Source: JAWHTC01 sp032586155 | Lineage (GTDB): Bacteria > Pseudomonadota > Alphaproteobacteria > Rhodobacterales > Rhodobacteraceae | NCBI RefSeq assembly: GCF_032586155.1 | Contig: NZ_JAWHTC010000004.1 | Span: 372,001-436,000, forward strand | Direction of reading: 5' to 3' | DNA: 64,000 nucleotides | Part shown: positions 26,801 to 34,673 of the stretch, piece by piece | Layout: every line of letters starts with the position of its first letter | Position numbering within the stretch: position 1 is the first letter of the stretch | Position numbers and translations under genes: made by a program | Notes under the pieces: generated by a model | The model's database searches: none | What the model was told of the DNA's origin: nothing | Seen by the model: the letters and a program-made list of their open reading frames with translations, nothing else

Positions 26801-27155
26801 CAAGGGTTTCGGTCTGGATACCGAATTGACCGACTGGTTCGCGGCGCAATACCTGCGCAGCAATCCGAATCCCGCCGATCCGCGCCTGTCACCGCTGTTG
26901 GCTGAAGACCACTCCAACCTGCCTCCGGCCTTTGTTGCCACTGCTGGCTTTGATCCTCTGCGCGATGAGGGTCAATCCTATTCCGAGCGGTTAAAATCCG
27001 CCGGGGTCAAGGTTGAGTACCGCAGTTATCCGGACCTTGTTCACGGCTTTGCCAGCTGGGCCGGTCTGGTGCCCTCTGCCCGCGCCGCGTTGACCGAGAT
27101 GGCTCTTGGCCTGAAAATTCTGGCGGCTCAGGACGCCGCCGCAACCCCCGCCTGA
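23817..27155 (+). CDS. Tri-domain fusion: short-chain dehydrogenase - Baeyer-Villiger monooxygenase - alpha/beta esterase
   Basis: 1112 residues, GTG start with AGGAG 7 bases upstream. Domain 1 (about 1-265) is an SDR: TGGAGGIG (12-19), D37 suggesting NAD+, NNAG (89-92), S143, Y156, K160. Domain 2 (about 288-780) is a type I BVMO: GAGFSG (296-301), GGTWW (326-330), the FxGxxxHxxxW(P/D) fingerprint at 437-448, a second Rossmann loop at 462-467 and ATGF (620-623). Domain 3 (about 835-1105) is an HSL-type hydrolase: HGGGW (877-881), GDSAGG with S951, D1046, H1076. The order is that of a pathway: secondary alcohol to ketone, ketone to ester or lactone, ester to acid plus alcohol. Cytosolic, no signal. 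The substrate, perhaps a cyclic alcohol or terpenoid, is unknown. Confidence 0.9.
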   Translation: MKDYSGKTAFITGGAGGIGLALAKALGQRGIRVMLADVDAGGLATAKAALTAEGVEADTVICDVSDAKSMADAAQATLERFGNVHFVANNAGVSLGGPTGEIAIEDWNWIVNINLMGVVHGVEAFVPILIEQGEGGAILNTASMAGHLAMPGGGPYNATKYAVVGYSETIRQELAPQGIDVSVLCPGWVRTAINDAAKLRPSLQNGGEDREETEQGREIAEAIATGLDPNVVADWTLKRMDEGRFYIFTHPELQPFVEGRFGEIRTDMEASRAVANLALEREAEANNGPLDVLIIGAGFSGVCAAIRLKQEGITNFRVYDKCDGIGGTWWLNTYPGAACDIPSHFYCYSFELNPDWSRLYAPQPEIQKYIEDCAVKYGVRDRIHLGRKITSITFDEEQSLWATTFSNGEVVRSRFVINGSGGLHQPFTPKIDGADEFAGLQMHTARWDHDFDATGKRIAVIGSAASAIQAVPQLAKVADQVTLFQRTPNYIAPREDFAYSPEDQAAFRADAQKMEQVRHEMFVDRDTRLYPIVVNPAIREIAANDIKSFMRSQITDESLQDALMPEYELGCKRILISDDFLPALNRDNVTVETNGVARITSNSIVTDNGHVVPVDAIVYATGFDLESHKHGIQIAGRNKQTLSELWQERTDAYKSSMIPGFPNYFMVTGPNAGVGTTSVVYLIEQSVDWIIDVIKLAGRNSLVEVKSEACQSFSDALQEQLGNTVWASGCDSWYIGSNGRIETLFPGSAQDFATQMAQVTTEDFILTDVPDRTDLPTPNWAPRREEEAQTTDHLTKLDPTIRAIMFSPDAANSPNMAEMTPPEARAYYRALVGKLEAPLSLTCPSEDHVMQLPGRDIAYRIYRPVDDTNAPAMVFFHGGGWVIGDLDTHDNTCRALALGSGVCVISVDYRLAPEHAFPAAVEDAHDAFVWVSQNADHLGLNSDRIGIGGDSAGGNIAAAATLMLRDQAGPACAWQLLVYPAVTAQRDTQSGREFGKGFGLDTELTDWFAAQYLRSNPNPADPRLSPLLAEDHSNLPPAFVATAGFDPLRDEGQSYSERLKSAGVKVEYRSYPDLVHGFASWAGLVPSARAALTEMALGLKILAAQDAAATPA

Positions 27156-27200
27156 CAACCAACTAAGCAAATCAAACAAAAACCACTCGGGAGACCTCAG

Positions 27201-27599
27201 ATGAAAACACTGCTTACCACCGCCGCCATTTTCGTTGCCAGCCAGGCCGCCGCTAACGAACCCTTTGGCATCTGGGAAACCATCAAGGATCCCACCGGCG
27301 CCTATTTCCTTGTCGACGTTCAGCCATGTGAAAGCAACGCGGCCAAACTTTGTGGCAACGTTGCCGAAGTTGTCAATTCACCCGCAGAAGAAGCCGTGGT
27401 TAAAGCGTTGATCGGGCGCCCGGTGTTTTGGGATTTGGAAAAAATCGAAGAAAACAAATGGGCCAATGGCCAGGTCTGGGACGCGGTGACTGACAAGGTC
27501 TACGATTCCCGTGTGACCCTCGGCAAAACCGCCATGCGCGTCGAAGGCTGCGTCATGACATTCTGCGATGGCGGGAATTGGAAACGACCGGCGCAGTGA
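27201..27599 (+). CDS. Secreted DUF2147-family protein
   Basis: 132 residues with a signal peptide (MKTLLTTAAIFVASQAAA, cleavage near ANEPFG) and the DUF2147 pattern GIWETI ... CGNVAEV ... GKTAMRVEGC ... GGNWKRP, with four Cys that could pair in the periplasm. GGGAG is placed 10 bases before the ATG and only 45 bases follow the fusion gene, so they are probably one transcript. Function of the family is unknown; location suggests a periplasmic role linked to the module. Confidence 0.75.
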   Translation: MKTLLTTAAIFVASQAAANEPFGIWETIKDPTGAYFLVDVQPCESNAAKLCGNVAEVVNSPAEEAVVKALIGRPVFWDLEKIEENKWANGQVWDAVTDKVYDSRVTLGKTAMRVEGCVMTFCDGGNWKRPAQ

Positions 27600-27867
27600 C
27601 TGTTACCGGTTGAATCTTTTTAAACTGCAGGCGCTCCCAAGTTTCGCGGCTGTCGCTATCCGCCGAACTGCGGACATTTGCACAAATTGCAAAAATGGGT
27701 GCTTTTCCCGCATTGCGGACCTTTGACTATCGCAATGCAAATGACCGCTATGCGGACAAAATCGCCATTCACCAATCCCTCTCGAACGTCCGCTATTTTC
27801 AGGCTCATCTTCAGGCAAACGCGACCTGCCTACGGCATATGAGGGCCGGAACCCGCGCAATTCTTGA
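27600..27867. other. Intergenic region between convergent modules
   Basis: 268 bases, no credible gene. GCGGAC recurs three times (about 27675, 27714 and 27750) within lower-GC text, like a worn non-coding repeat. No clear terminator hairpin was found. Confidence 0.4.
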
Positions 27868-29127
27868 TCAGCCTGAAACCAGGTAAAGTGCGATCCACGG
27901 TTGGAACGATACCAGTAACAGGCAACCGATCATCAGGATAACCCAAGGCAGGGCAGCCCGGCACACTGCTCCAAAGCTCTCCTTGAAAGCCGTCATCGCG
28001 ACGATCAGGTTCAGCCCGAGTGGAGGCGTGAGAATGCCGATCTCAAGGTTCAGGATCATGATGATACCAAGATGCGTCACCCCGATGCCGTAGGCTTCGG
28101 CAACAGGGCGCAGCAGCGGCGAGGCAATCGTGATGGCAGATGCCGTGTCCATGAAACACCCCATGATCAGGAGCACGACATTGGTCAGCAGGATAAATCC
28201 TGTCTGGCTTTCGATATGTTCGAGAAGGAAACTGATGACGTGATGTGGAATCCGCTGCTCGGTAATCAGAAGGTTCATGCTGACGGCGATGGCAATCAGC
28301 GGGAAAAGCGCACCGACCAGCTTGGCAGCATCCACGGTCATATCGAAATACTGGCGGAATTTCAGTTCGCGGAAAAAGAGTGTTTCGATTGCGACCGCAT
28401 ATATCAGCGCAACCGCGGCGGCCTCGGTCGGTGAGAAGTAACCGGAATAGATTCCGCCAAGCAGGATGATCGGCATCAGAAGCGCAGGAATACCTTTGTA
28501 AAGGGCCTTTGCCAGTTCCGAAATTGTAAAGCGTTCGCGCGGAATATGGCGGTTGACGGTGATGGCGTAAGTCGAAAACACTACGGTCAGAAGCAGCCCC
28601 GGTCCGACGCCGGCCAAGAAGAGTGCGCTGATCGAGCTTTCGGTAATGATGCCGTAGATGATCATCGGGATAGACGGCGGGATGATGATCCCCAGTGTGC
28701 CGCCCGCCATAAGGGCCCCGATAGAAAAGCGCGACGAATATCCGTTTGCCGTCAGCGCAGGGTAAAGCACGGCGCCAACCGCCAGCATGGTCACGATGGA
28801 CGACCCGGAGATGGCCGAAAAGACTGCGCAACTCAGTATCGTGGCCACTGCCAGACCGCCTGGGATAGGACGTGTCAGGGCAATCATCACATCAACCAGC
28901 CGTTTGGCGATCGAGCCGCGGCTCATCACAGATCCGACAAGGATAAACAGCGGCACGGCGAGAACCAATTCGCGGTCCATCGCTGACCAGATGTCGGCAA
29001 TGAAATAGTCAAGCTGGCCTGCGCCCCATACCATGTGGGTATAACCCGCCACGAACATCAGCACGAGAATGAGATTCACGCGCAGAGCGAAAAGAACCAC
29101 GACTATTGCGAGAAGCAGCCAACCCAT
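27868..29127 (-). CDS. TRAP transporter large permease (DctM type)
   Basis: 419 residues with about twelve membrane segments; the IIIPPSIPMIIYG, FSPTEAAAVA and GILTPPLGLNL stretches are DctM hallmarks. The ATG at 29125-29127 overlaps the stop of the small-subunit gene, so the two are translationally coupled. It forms the sodium-driven channel of a TRAP importer for an organic acid or similar solute together with the small permease and the binding protein upstream. A longer frame reading back to 29310 would lie inside the small-subunit gene. Confidence 0.9.
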   Translation of the reverse strand: MGWLLLAIVVVLFALRVNLILVLMFVAGYTHMVWGAGQLDYFIADIWSAMDRELVLAVPLFILVGSVMSRGSIAKRLVDVMIALTRPIPGGLAVATILSCAVFSAISGSSIVTMLAVGAVLYPALTANGYSSRFSIGALMAGGTLGIIIPPSIPMIIYGIITESSISALFLAGVGPGLLLTVVFSTYAITVNRHIPRERFTISELAKALYKGIPALLMPIILLGGIYSGYFSPTEAAAVALIYAVAIETLFFRELKFRQYFDMTVDAAKLVGALFPLIAIAVSMNLLITEQRIPHHVISFLLEHIESQTGFILLTNVVLLIMGCFMDTASAITIASPLLRPVAEAYGIGVTHLGIIMILNLEIGILTPPLGLNLIVAMTAFKESFGAVCRAALPWVILMIGCLLLVSFQPWIALYLVSG

Positions 29128-29630
29128 TATTCTGCCACTCCCTGTTCGACGGGCAACAAATCGAGCCAGATCCCATAAATAACATGCCGCAGTGCAGACA
29201 GGGCAAAACCAAGCGGAATGGCAAGTTGCACGGGCCAGATCAGCACATCGAGCGTCACATCGCGTTCTTCCAGCATCATACCCAGTTCGACAAAGGTCAG
29301 CCCGGCCCATGCCAGCATGACAAGGATCGCCGCCGAGGCAAACTGGCCAAGGCGCAAGGCCACGGGTGTCAGCGCGTCCGGCACCACCTTGTCGAGGAAC
29401 TTAGGACGCAAGTGGCTGCCCGTCGCAGTTGCGACACCAAAGCCTGCCATCGCACAGTAGATCAACGCATAGACGGCGAACTTCACGGCACCGAAAACAC
29501 CATGTCCGGCAATCTCGCGCCCGATAACATCCGCCGACAAGGCGCCCAGGATCAGCAAGAAGGCGATAAACGCAAAAACCTTCTCGGCTTTCGTGATCCC
29601 GTTGGTCACGGCTGTAGCGATACGTTTCAC
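29127..29630 (-). CDS. TRAP transporter small permease (DctQ type)
   Basis: 167 residues, four membrane segments, with the GALSADVIGREIAG segment common in DctQ proteins. The start is GTG (29628-29630) with GGAG upstream. It lies between the binding-protein and large-permease genes, in the usual P-Q-M order, 71 bases after the former. Confidence 0.85.
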   Translation of the reverse strand: MKRIATAVTNGITKAEKVFAFIAFLLILGALSADVIGREIAGHGVFGAVKFAVYALIYCAMAGFGVATATGSHLRPKFLDKVVPDALTPVALRLGQFASAAILVMLAWAGLTFVELGMMLEERDVTLDVLIWPVQLAIPLGFALSALRHVIYGIWLDLLPVEQGVAE

Positions 29631-29701
29631 GGCGGATGCTCCAGAGTTGTCGGATGGGCCCGGACCACGTGCCGGGCACCATGCGAGATCAAGCGAGAGA
29701 T

Positions 29702-30703
29702 TTACGAGCCGCAGCCTTGCTTGGCAGCTTGAATCGCGGCCAGATAGCCGTCAACATCGCCGCGAAGCTCGGGAAGGATTTTTTCCCAACTTGCAAGCCC
29801 CGCCTCTTTCCACGCGGCTTGCTCTTCTTCTGTTAACTCAACGACAGTTCCGCCACTCTTTTTGTGCGCACCGAGCATTTTGGCCTCAAAGCCTTCTACC
29901 GCCGCCACGTTCTGCGCCAGCGGCATGGCTTGCGCCCAAGCGTCCGACAGGATTTGCTTTTCCGCGTCGCTCAGGCCTGCCCATGTCTTGGAGGAGATTG
30001 CCAGTCCGCCAAGATTGTACGTGTGACGGGTCGGGGCAAAGAAAGTCGCGGTCTTGTTGACCCCTGTGGCCACATAGAAGGTAGGTGCGAAATCAACCGC
30101 ATCCACAAGACCGGTGCCAAGCGCCGCGGTTGACTCGGCCGCAGCGAGCGGTACCGGGTTAGCACCGACGGTTCCAAAGAAAGTCATGGTCGTTTTCAGC
30201 GGCGCGGTGCGCAGCTTGATATTGGCAAGATCACTAGGCGTGCGAATTTCTTTCTTTGCGCCGATGCTTTGCGTGCCCACTGCGGTGAAGCCCAAAAGAT
30301 GGAACTTCTTGCCGATGGCCACGCGGGTACGATCCATCAGCTTGGGCACAGCGCAACCGGCTTGTGTCGGCGAGTCAAAAACATAAGGCAGCGACAGCAG
30401 CGACATTTCGGGCACAACTGCACCCAGGGCCGGAATTGCACCCAGCCACATATCGAGTCGGCCTGTCAGTGTCATCTTCATCGTATCGGCCATTGTGCCC
30501 AGCTCGGCGTTGCCAAAATACGAAATCGTCAGATCGCCGCCGGACAGCTCTTCCACCTTCGCAACAAAGCCTATTGCCTGTTTGGCCCAGATCGTGTTGT
30601 CCGGTGTGATTGTTCCAAGACGAAGCTCCTTGGCATCTGCCGCAGAGCCGAATGTCAAAGCTGCCGAAAGGGCTACGCCTGCCAGTTTTGTGAAATGTTT
30701 CAT
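29702..30703 (-). CDS. TRAP transporter substrate-binding protein (DctP type)
   Basis: 333 residues with a clear signal peptide (MKHFTKLAGVALSAALTFGS, cleavage near ADAKE). Mature features are WAKQAIGFVAKVEELSGGDL, the DctP-like LRTAPLKTTMTFFGTVGANP segment (ligand Arg likely in LRT) and GGLAISSKTWAGLSD. GGGAGG lies 4 bases before the ATG. A Crp/Fnr-type site at 30775-30790 stands 72 bases upstream, so this operon probably answers to the regulator encoded at 35290-35997. The ligand is likely a carboxylate, possibly sulfated or aromatic; that is inference from the neighbours. Confidence 0.88.
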   Translation of the reverse strand: MKHFTKLAGVALSAALTFGSAADAKELRLGTITPDNTIWAKQAIGFVAKVEELSGGDLTISYFGNAELGTMADTMKMTLTGRLDMWLGAIPALGAVVPEMSLLSLPYVFDSPTQAGCAVPKLMDRTRVAIGKKFHLLGFTAVGTQSIGAKKEIRTPSDLANIKLRTAPLKTTMTFFGTVGANPVPLAAAESTAALGTGLVDAVDFAPTFYVATGVNKTATFFAPTRHTYNLGGLAISSKTWAGLSDAEKQILSDAWAQAMPLAQNVAAVEGFEAKMLGAHKKSGGTVVELTEEEQAAWKEAGLASWEKILPELRGDVDGYLAAIQAAKQGCGS

Positions 30704-30774
30704 TTTTCCTCCCTTGGCCCGCGTGGGGCTGTCTTTCCTGAATTCGATGCTAGGGAGCGGCAGCGTGGTGAGTC

Positions 30775-30790
30775 TGTCACCCGCGTTACA
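30775..30790. promoter_or_regulatory. Crp/Fnr-type site before the TRAP operon
   Basis: TGTCAC-CCGC-GTTACA: one half-site perfect, the other with one change from GTGACA. It is one of three like sites placed 49-72 bases before the start codons of three transcription units of the same module. Confidence 0.6.
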
Positions 30791-30809
30791 ATCTGCCGCC
30801 CACCCGGTT

Positions 30810-32432
30810 TTACGCGTCGCGCAGCTCACGCCGCAGGATCTTGCCCACGGTCGATTTCGGCAACTCTTCGACGAACACCACCTGTTTCGGCACCTTGTAG
30901 GCCGTGAGTTCATTGCGACAGAAGCCGACGACATCGGCGTCGGTTACACTGTTGTCCTTGCGGACACAGAACACCTTGACCGCTTCGCCCGTTTTGTCGT
31001 CGGGCACCCCGATACAGGCGCTTTCTACAAGGCCATCCATCCGCGCCAGGGTGTCTTCGATTTCGTTCGGAAACACGTTAAAGCCTGACACAAGGATCAT
31101 GTCCTTCTTGCGGTCAACAATACGGAAATATCCATCGTCTTCGTAGGTGGCGATGTCGCCAGTGCGGAAATAGCCATCTTCTGTAAAGGTATCTTCATTG
31201 GCGTGGTTCCAATAGCCCTGCATCACCTGCGGTCCCTTGGCACACAGCTCGCCTGCTTCGCCGCGCGCGACTTCCTCGCCATCGTCTCCCCGGATCGAGA
31301 TATCCGTCGATGGTAAAGGCAGGCCGATCGTCGCGGTTGCATCCGTCTCGCTCAACAGGTTGGCGGTCAGCACCGGCGAGGTTTCGGACAGGCCGTAACC
31401 TTCTGTAATGTGCAGCCCAGTCATCGCCTTCCAACGATCCGACACGGCTTTTTGCACAGGTGCACCACCCCCCATGGCCAACCGGAGAGAGCCGAAATCG
31501 CATTTCTCAAAACCCGGTGTCATCATCAGGCCGACAAAAAGAGTATTCACGCCGACAAAGGCCGACACCCGCCACTTGGACCATTCGGCCACAAAGGCCG
31601 GCATGTCACGCGGGTTGGGGATGAATACGTTAAAGGCGCCCGCCTTAAAATAGGTCAGGAAGTTCACCATCAACCCCATGATGTGATAGAGCGGCAGGGC
31701 CGTGATGATGGTTTCTTCGCCCGGCTTCAGTTCGTCCCCCAACCATTGTGTGAACTGTTCGATATTGGCGGTCAGGTTGCCGTGGGTCAGCATTGCGCCC
31801 TTCGACAGGCCGGTTGTGCCACCGGTGTACTGCAGAAAAATCAGGTCGTCTTGGGTGATCTCCGGCTCGGTGAATTCCATCTGCAACCCATCGGCCAGCG
31901 CGCGGGGCAAAGGAACAGATGTGCCGCGCAGGGCTTCATGCACGGGTGGGCTGGGTTGTTGCAGCCCGCACAGATCATCAAGGCCCAGGGTGATCACGTT
32001 CTTAACCGGTGTGTCCTCGATAATCTCGGCCAAGATCGGCGTCGCCATGGAGAAAAGCACGATGGTTTCCGCGCCGCTGTCGTTCAGCTGATGCTTGAGT
32101 TCGCGAGGCGTGTAGAGCGGGTTTACGTTCACCTGAACGGCCCCTGCGCGGATCATGCCAAAGCTGACGACCGGAAACGCCAGAAGGTTGGGCATCATCA
32201 GCGCAACGCGGTCGCCTTTCTTGATGCCGAGACTGTTTTGCAGCCACGCGGCAAAGGCGATGCTGAGGTGATCAACCTCGTTGAAGCTCAGGTTGGTGTG
32301 CAACGCGTTAAACGCAGGGCGGTCGCCATATGTCGCAACGGTCTCCTTGAGCAAGTCAACGACGGTACCGGTCGTGTTCGCGTTTATTTCGTGCGGGATG
32401 CCACCGTATTTTTTCAACCAAGTCTTTTCCAT
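30810..32432 (-). CDS. Acyl-CoA synthetase, AMP-forming (FadD-like)
   Basis: 540 residues. The P-loop TGGTTGLSKG (203-212), the EGYGLSETSP segment, GYFRTGD and the C-terminal PKSTVGKILRREL with the adenylation Lys mark the ANL family, fatty acyl or aryl acid:CoA ligase type. The ATG at 32430-32432 has GGGAGG 5 bases upstream; a frame extension to 32642 lies inside the GMC gene. It follows the GMC gene by 11 bases and is last in the ThDP-GMC-ligase operon. It should activate the carboxylate made by the upstream enzymes. Chain or ring preference cannot be read. Confidence 0.88.
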   Translation of the reverse strand: MEKTWLKKYGGIPHEINANTTGTVVDLLKETVATYGDRPAFNALHTNLSFNEVDHLSIAFAAWLQNSLGIKKGDRVALMMPNLLAFPVVSFGMIRAGAVQVNVNPLYTPRELKHQLNDSGAETIVLFSMATPILAEIIEDTPVKNVITLGLDDLCGLQQPSPPVHEALRGTSVPLPRALADGLQMEFTEPEITQDDLIFLQYTGGTTGLSKGAMLTHGNLTANIEQFTQWLGDELKPGEETIITALPLYHIMGLMVNFLTYFKAGAFNVFIPNPRDMPAFVAEWSKWRVSAFVGVNTLFVGLMMTPGFEKCDFGSLRLAMGGGAPVQKAVSDRWKAMTGLHITEGYGLSETSPVLTANLLSETDATATIGLPLPSTDISIRGDDGEEVARGEAGELCAKGPQVMQGYWNHANEDTFTEDGYFRTGDIATYEDDGYFRIVDRKKDMILVSGFNVFPNEIEDTLARMDGLVESACIGVPDDKTGEAVKVFCVRKDNSVTDADVVGFCRNELTAYKVPKQVVFVEELPKSTVGKILRRELRDA

Positions 32433-32443
32433 TTTATCCTCCC

Positions 32444-34060
32444 TTATCCCGCATCGGCGAGGACCAAGTCCGCGCCTTTCTCGCCAATGGCGATTGTGGG
32501 GATATTCGTATTCGTTGCAGGCATCGTCGGCATGATCGAACTGTCGATCACCCGCAGCCCTTGCAGCCCGTGCACACGCAGGCGCGCATCGACCACATCC
32601 ATCTGGCCACTGCCCATTCGGCAGGTGCTGATCGGATGCCACGAGGTCTGGCCGGTCTGTTTCATGAAGTCGATGATCTCGTCATCGCTGTCCATGTCGA
32701 AACCCGGTTCAACCTCATCGATAATATGCGCCGCCATGGCCGGATGGCGGGCAATCTCGCGCAGCTTGCGCATGCCTTTCACCGCGGCCTCGGCGTCGCC
32801 CTGAGCCGAGAAATAGTTGGCGTTCATCTCGGGATACTCAGCCGGATCGGCCGATTTGACATGAACCGAACCACGGCTTTCCGGATAGATGTGGAATTGC
32901 CCCAGCCCAATGCCTGAAAACGGATCGGTGGGTGGGCCGCCGTCGCTGTCGAGATAGCGATCCTTGGCCGAATACATTGCGATTTGCAGTTTCAGATCGG
33001 CGTAAGGCGCGGCGTCGTGGCTTTTGGTCATCGCATGCGCCGTCACCGACGGGATCGCCATCAAACCCTGGCGCTTCACGAGGTATTTCAACAAGGTGAA
33101 CGCGCCGCGCAGCTTGTTCGACATCAGATCGTTGACCGTGACCTTCTTGTTGATCTTGTAGTTGAACCGCGTGTGCAGATGATCGACGAGGTTCTCGCCC
33201 ACCCCCGGCAATGCGTGAAGCACGTTGATTCCGTGTTTTCCAAGCAGGTCGGGCGATCCGACCCCGCTAAGTTCCAGGATCTTCGGGCTGATGATCGGCC
33301 CGGCGGACAGGATCACCTCGCGTCGTGCCGACAGGGTGCGTTGCCCGCCGTCGCCACCGACCACCACGCCGGTGGCGCGCGTGCCGTCAAAGGTGACGCG
33401 CTCGCAAGGCGTACCGGTCATCACTGTCAGATTTGGCCGTCCCATGACCGGATGCAGATAGGCCTTGGCGGTCGAGCAGCGCCTCCCCTTGCGGATCGAG
33501 AATTGCAGCCAGCCCACGCCATCGGCGCGCTCGTCATTGTAGTCCTTGTTATAGGGAATACCGACGCCCTGCGCCGCCTCGATGAAACTATGTGACACCG
33601 GGTCGCGATAGGTGCCATGGGAACAGGTCACAGGACCACCATGACCGCGGCGCTTGCCCGTGCTTTCCGGGGCGTCTTCAAGCTTCTTGAAATAGGGCAA
33701 GAGGTCGTCATAGCCCCAGCCTTCGTTGCCCGCCTCGCGCCATTCATCATAGCGTTTCGGCTCACCGCGCACGAAGATCATGCCGTTGATCGACGATGAC
33801 CCACCCAATACGCGGCCCCGAGGCCAATAGATATTCTGACCCTTCAGCGCATTTTCCGGGTTGGTCCAGTAATCCCAGGCAAAGCGCGGATTCTGCAAAA
33901 GCTGGCCCACACCCAGCGGCATGTTGACCCAGAAATGTTTGTCGCTGCCACCGGCTTCGATCAATGCGACGGTGTATTTGCCGTTCTCGCTCAGCCGGTT
34001 GGCCAGAACGCATCCGGCCGAGCCCGCACCGACAACGATATAGTCGAAAGCATGGCTCAT
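32444..34060 (-). CDS. GMC-family FAD-dependent alcohol dehydrogenase (choline dehydrogenase-like)
   Basis: 538 residues. FAD loop VVGAGSAG (9-16), the GMC signature GRVLGGSSSINGM, a second signature GPIISPKILELSGVG, and the catalytic His H475 (SWHPISTCRMG) paired with N517 (ATNTNIPT). It oxidises an alcohol to an aldehyde using FAD, probably passing electrons to the respiratory chain. Its ATG overlaps the stop of the ThDP beta subunit gene. GMC enzymes in sulfonate and alcohol pathways (for instance isethionate dehydrogenase IseJ) belong to this group, but the substrate here is not shown. Confidence 0.88.
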   Translation of the reverse strand: MSHAFDYIVVGAGSAGCVLANRLSENGKYTVALIEAGGSDKHFWVNMPLGVGQLLQNPRFAWDYWTNPENALKGQNIYWPRGRVLGGSSSINGMIFVRGEPKRYDEWREAGNEGWGYDDLLPYFKKLEDAPESTGKRRGHGGPVTCSHGTYRDPVSHSFIEAAQGVGIPYNKDYNDERADGVGWLQFSIRKGRRCSTAKAYLHPVMGRPNLTVMTGTPCERVTFDGTRATGVVVGGDGGQRTLSARREVILSAGPIISPKILELSGVGSPDLLGKHGINVLHALPGVGENLVDHLHTRFNYKINKKVTVNDLMSNKLRGAFTLLKYLVKRQGLMAIPSVTAHAMTKSHDAAPYADLKLQIAMYSAKDRYLDSDGGPPTDPFSGIGLGQFHIYPESRGSVHVKSADPAEYPEMNANYFSAQGDAEAAVKGMRKLREIARHPAMAAHIIDEVEPGFDMDSDDEIIDFMKQTGQTSWHPISTCRMGSGQMDVVDARLRVHGLQGLRVIDSSIMPTMPATNTNIPTIAIGEKGADLVLADAG

Positions 34061-34659
34061 TTCGACACTCCAAGCGCGCCCATCATCGCCTGCGCCTCGG
34101 CGCCCATGCGCTGGAACTGCGTGTCTGGAAACTCAAGTTGCGGGCTTTCGCGGGTGAATTTCGACGGCCTGGCGATCTCCAGCTCAACGAAATGCGGCCC
34201 CGGCGTTTCGATCAGCGCCGGACCGCCGGCAACCAACTCTGGCACGATCGAGTAACGGTTCGCCGTAGCATAGCCCGATGCCTTCGCAACGGCGCAGAAA
34301 TCAAATGCTGCACCACCCGGACGATCAAGATTGGCCACCCCGCCGAACTGGGTATTGTTGTTGAACACCACATGGATCAGGTTTGCAGGCGCCTGATCGC
34401 CGATCTGCGCCATTCCCCCCATTTCCATCAACAGGCTTGCATCGCCATCCAGCACCACGACCTTGCGATCCGGCTGGGCGATGGCAAGGCCAAGCCCAAT
34501 GCCCGAGGCCCCGCCCATCAGCGGCACGCTGGAAATGTTGAGCGGGCTGGGCGAAATTGCCGAAATCATCGGCATGGCCGACATGGTGTGCACGATGATC
34601 GTGTTGTCGCCACGCATCTTGGAAATGACGAAGCAGGCTTCGATAACTTGAATGCTCAT
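34057..34659 (-). CDS. ThDP-dependent decarboxylase, beta (pyrophosphate-domain) subunit, sulfopyruvate decarboxylase-like
   Basis: 200 residues forming a ThDP PP domain: the diphosphate/metal motif begins GDAS (72-75; GDG is usual) and ends NNN (100-102). The pattern VVVLDGDASLLMEMGGMAQI, LIHVVFNNNTQFGG is close to ComE-type sulfopyruvate and phosphonopyruvate decarboxylases. It needs the alpha subunit from the upstream gene (14 bases away) to make an active site. GGAGG stands upstream of the ATG. It should decarboxylate a 2-oxo acid to an aldehyde; the Gly to Ala change in the motif is tolerated in some families. Confidence 0.8.
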   Translation of the reverse strand: MSIQVIEACFVISKMRGDNTIIVHTMSAMPMISAISPSPLNISSVPLMGGASGIGLGLAIAQPDRKVVVLDGDASLLMEMGGMAQIGDQAPANLIHVVFNNNTQFGGVANLDRPGGAAFDFCAVAKASGYATANRYSIVPELVAGGPALIETPGPHFVELEIARPSKFTRESPQLEFPDTQFQRMGAEAQAMMGALGVSK

Positions 34660-34673
34660 ATCCTGTCCTCCGC

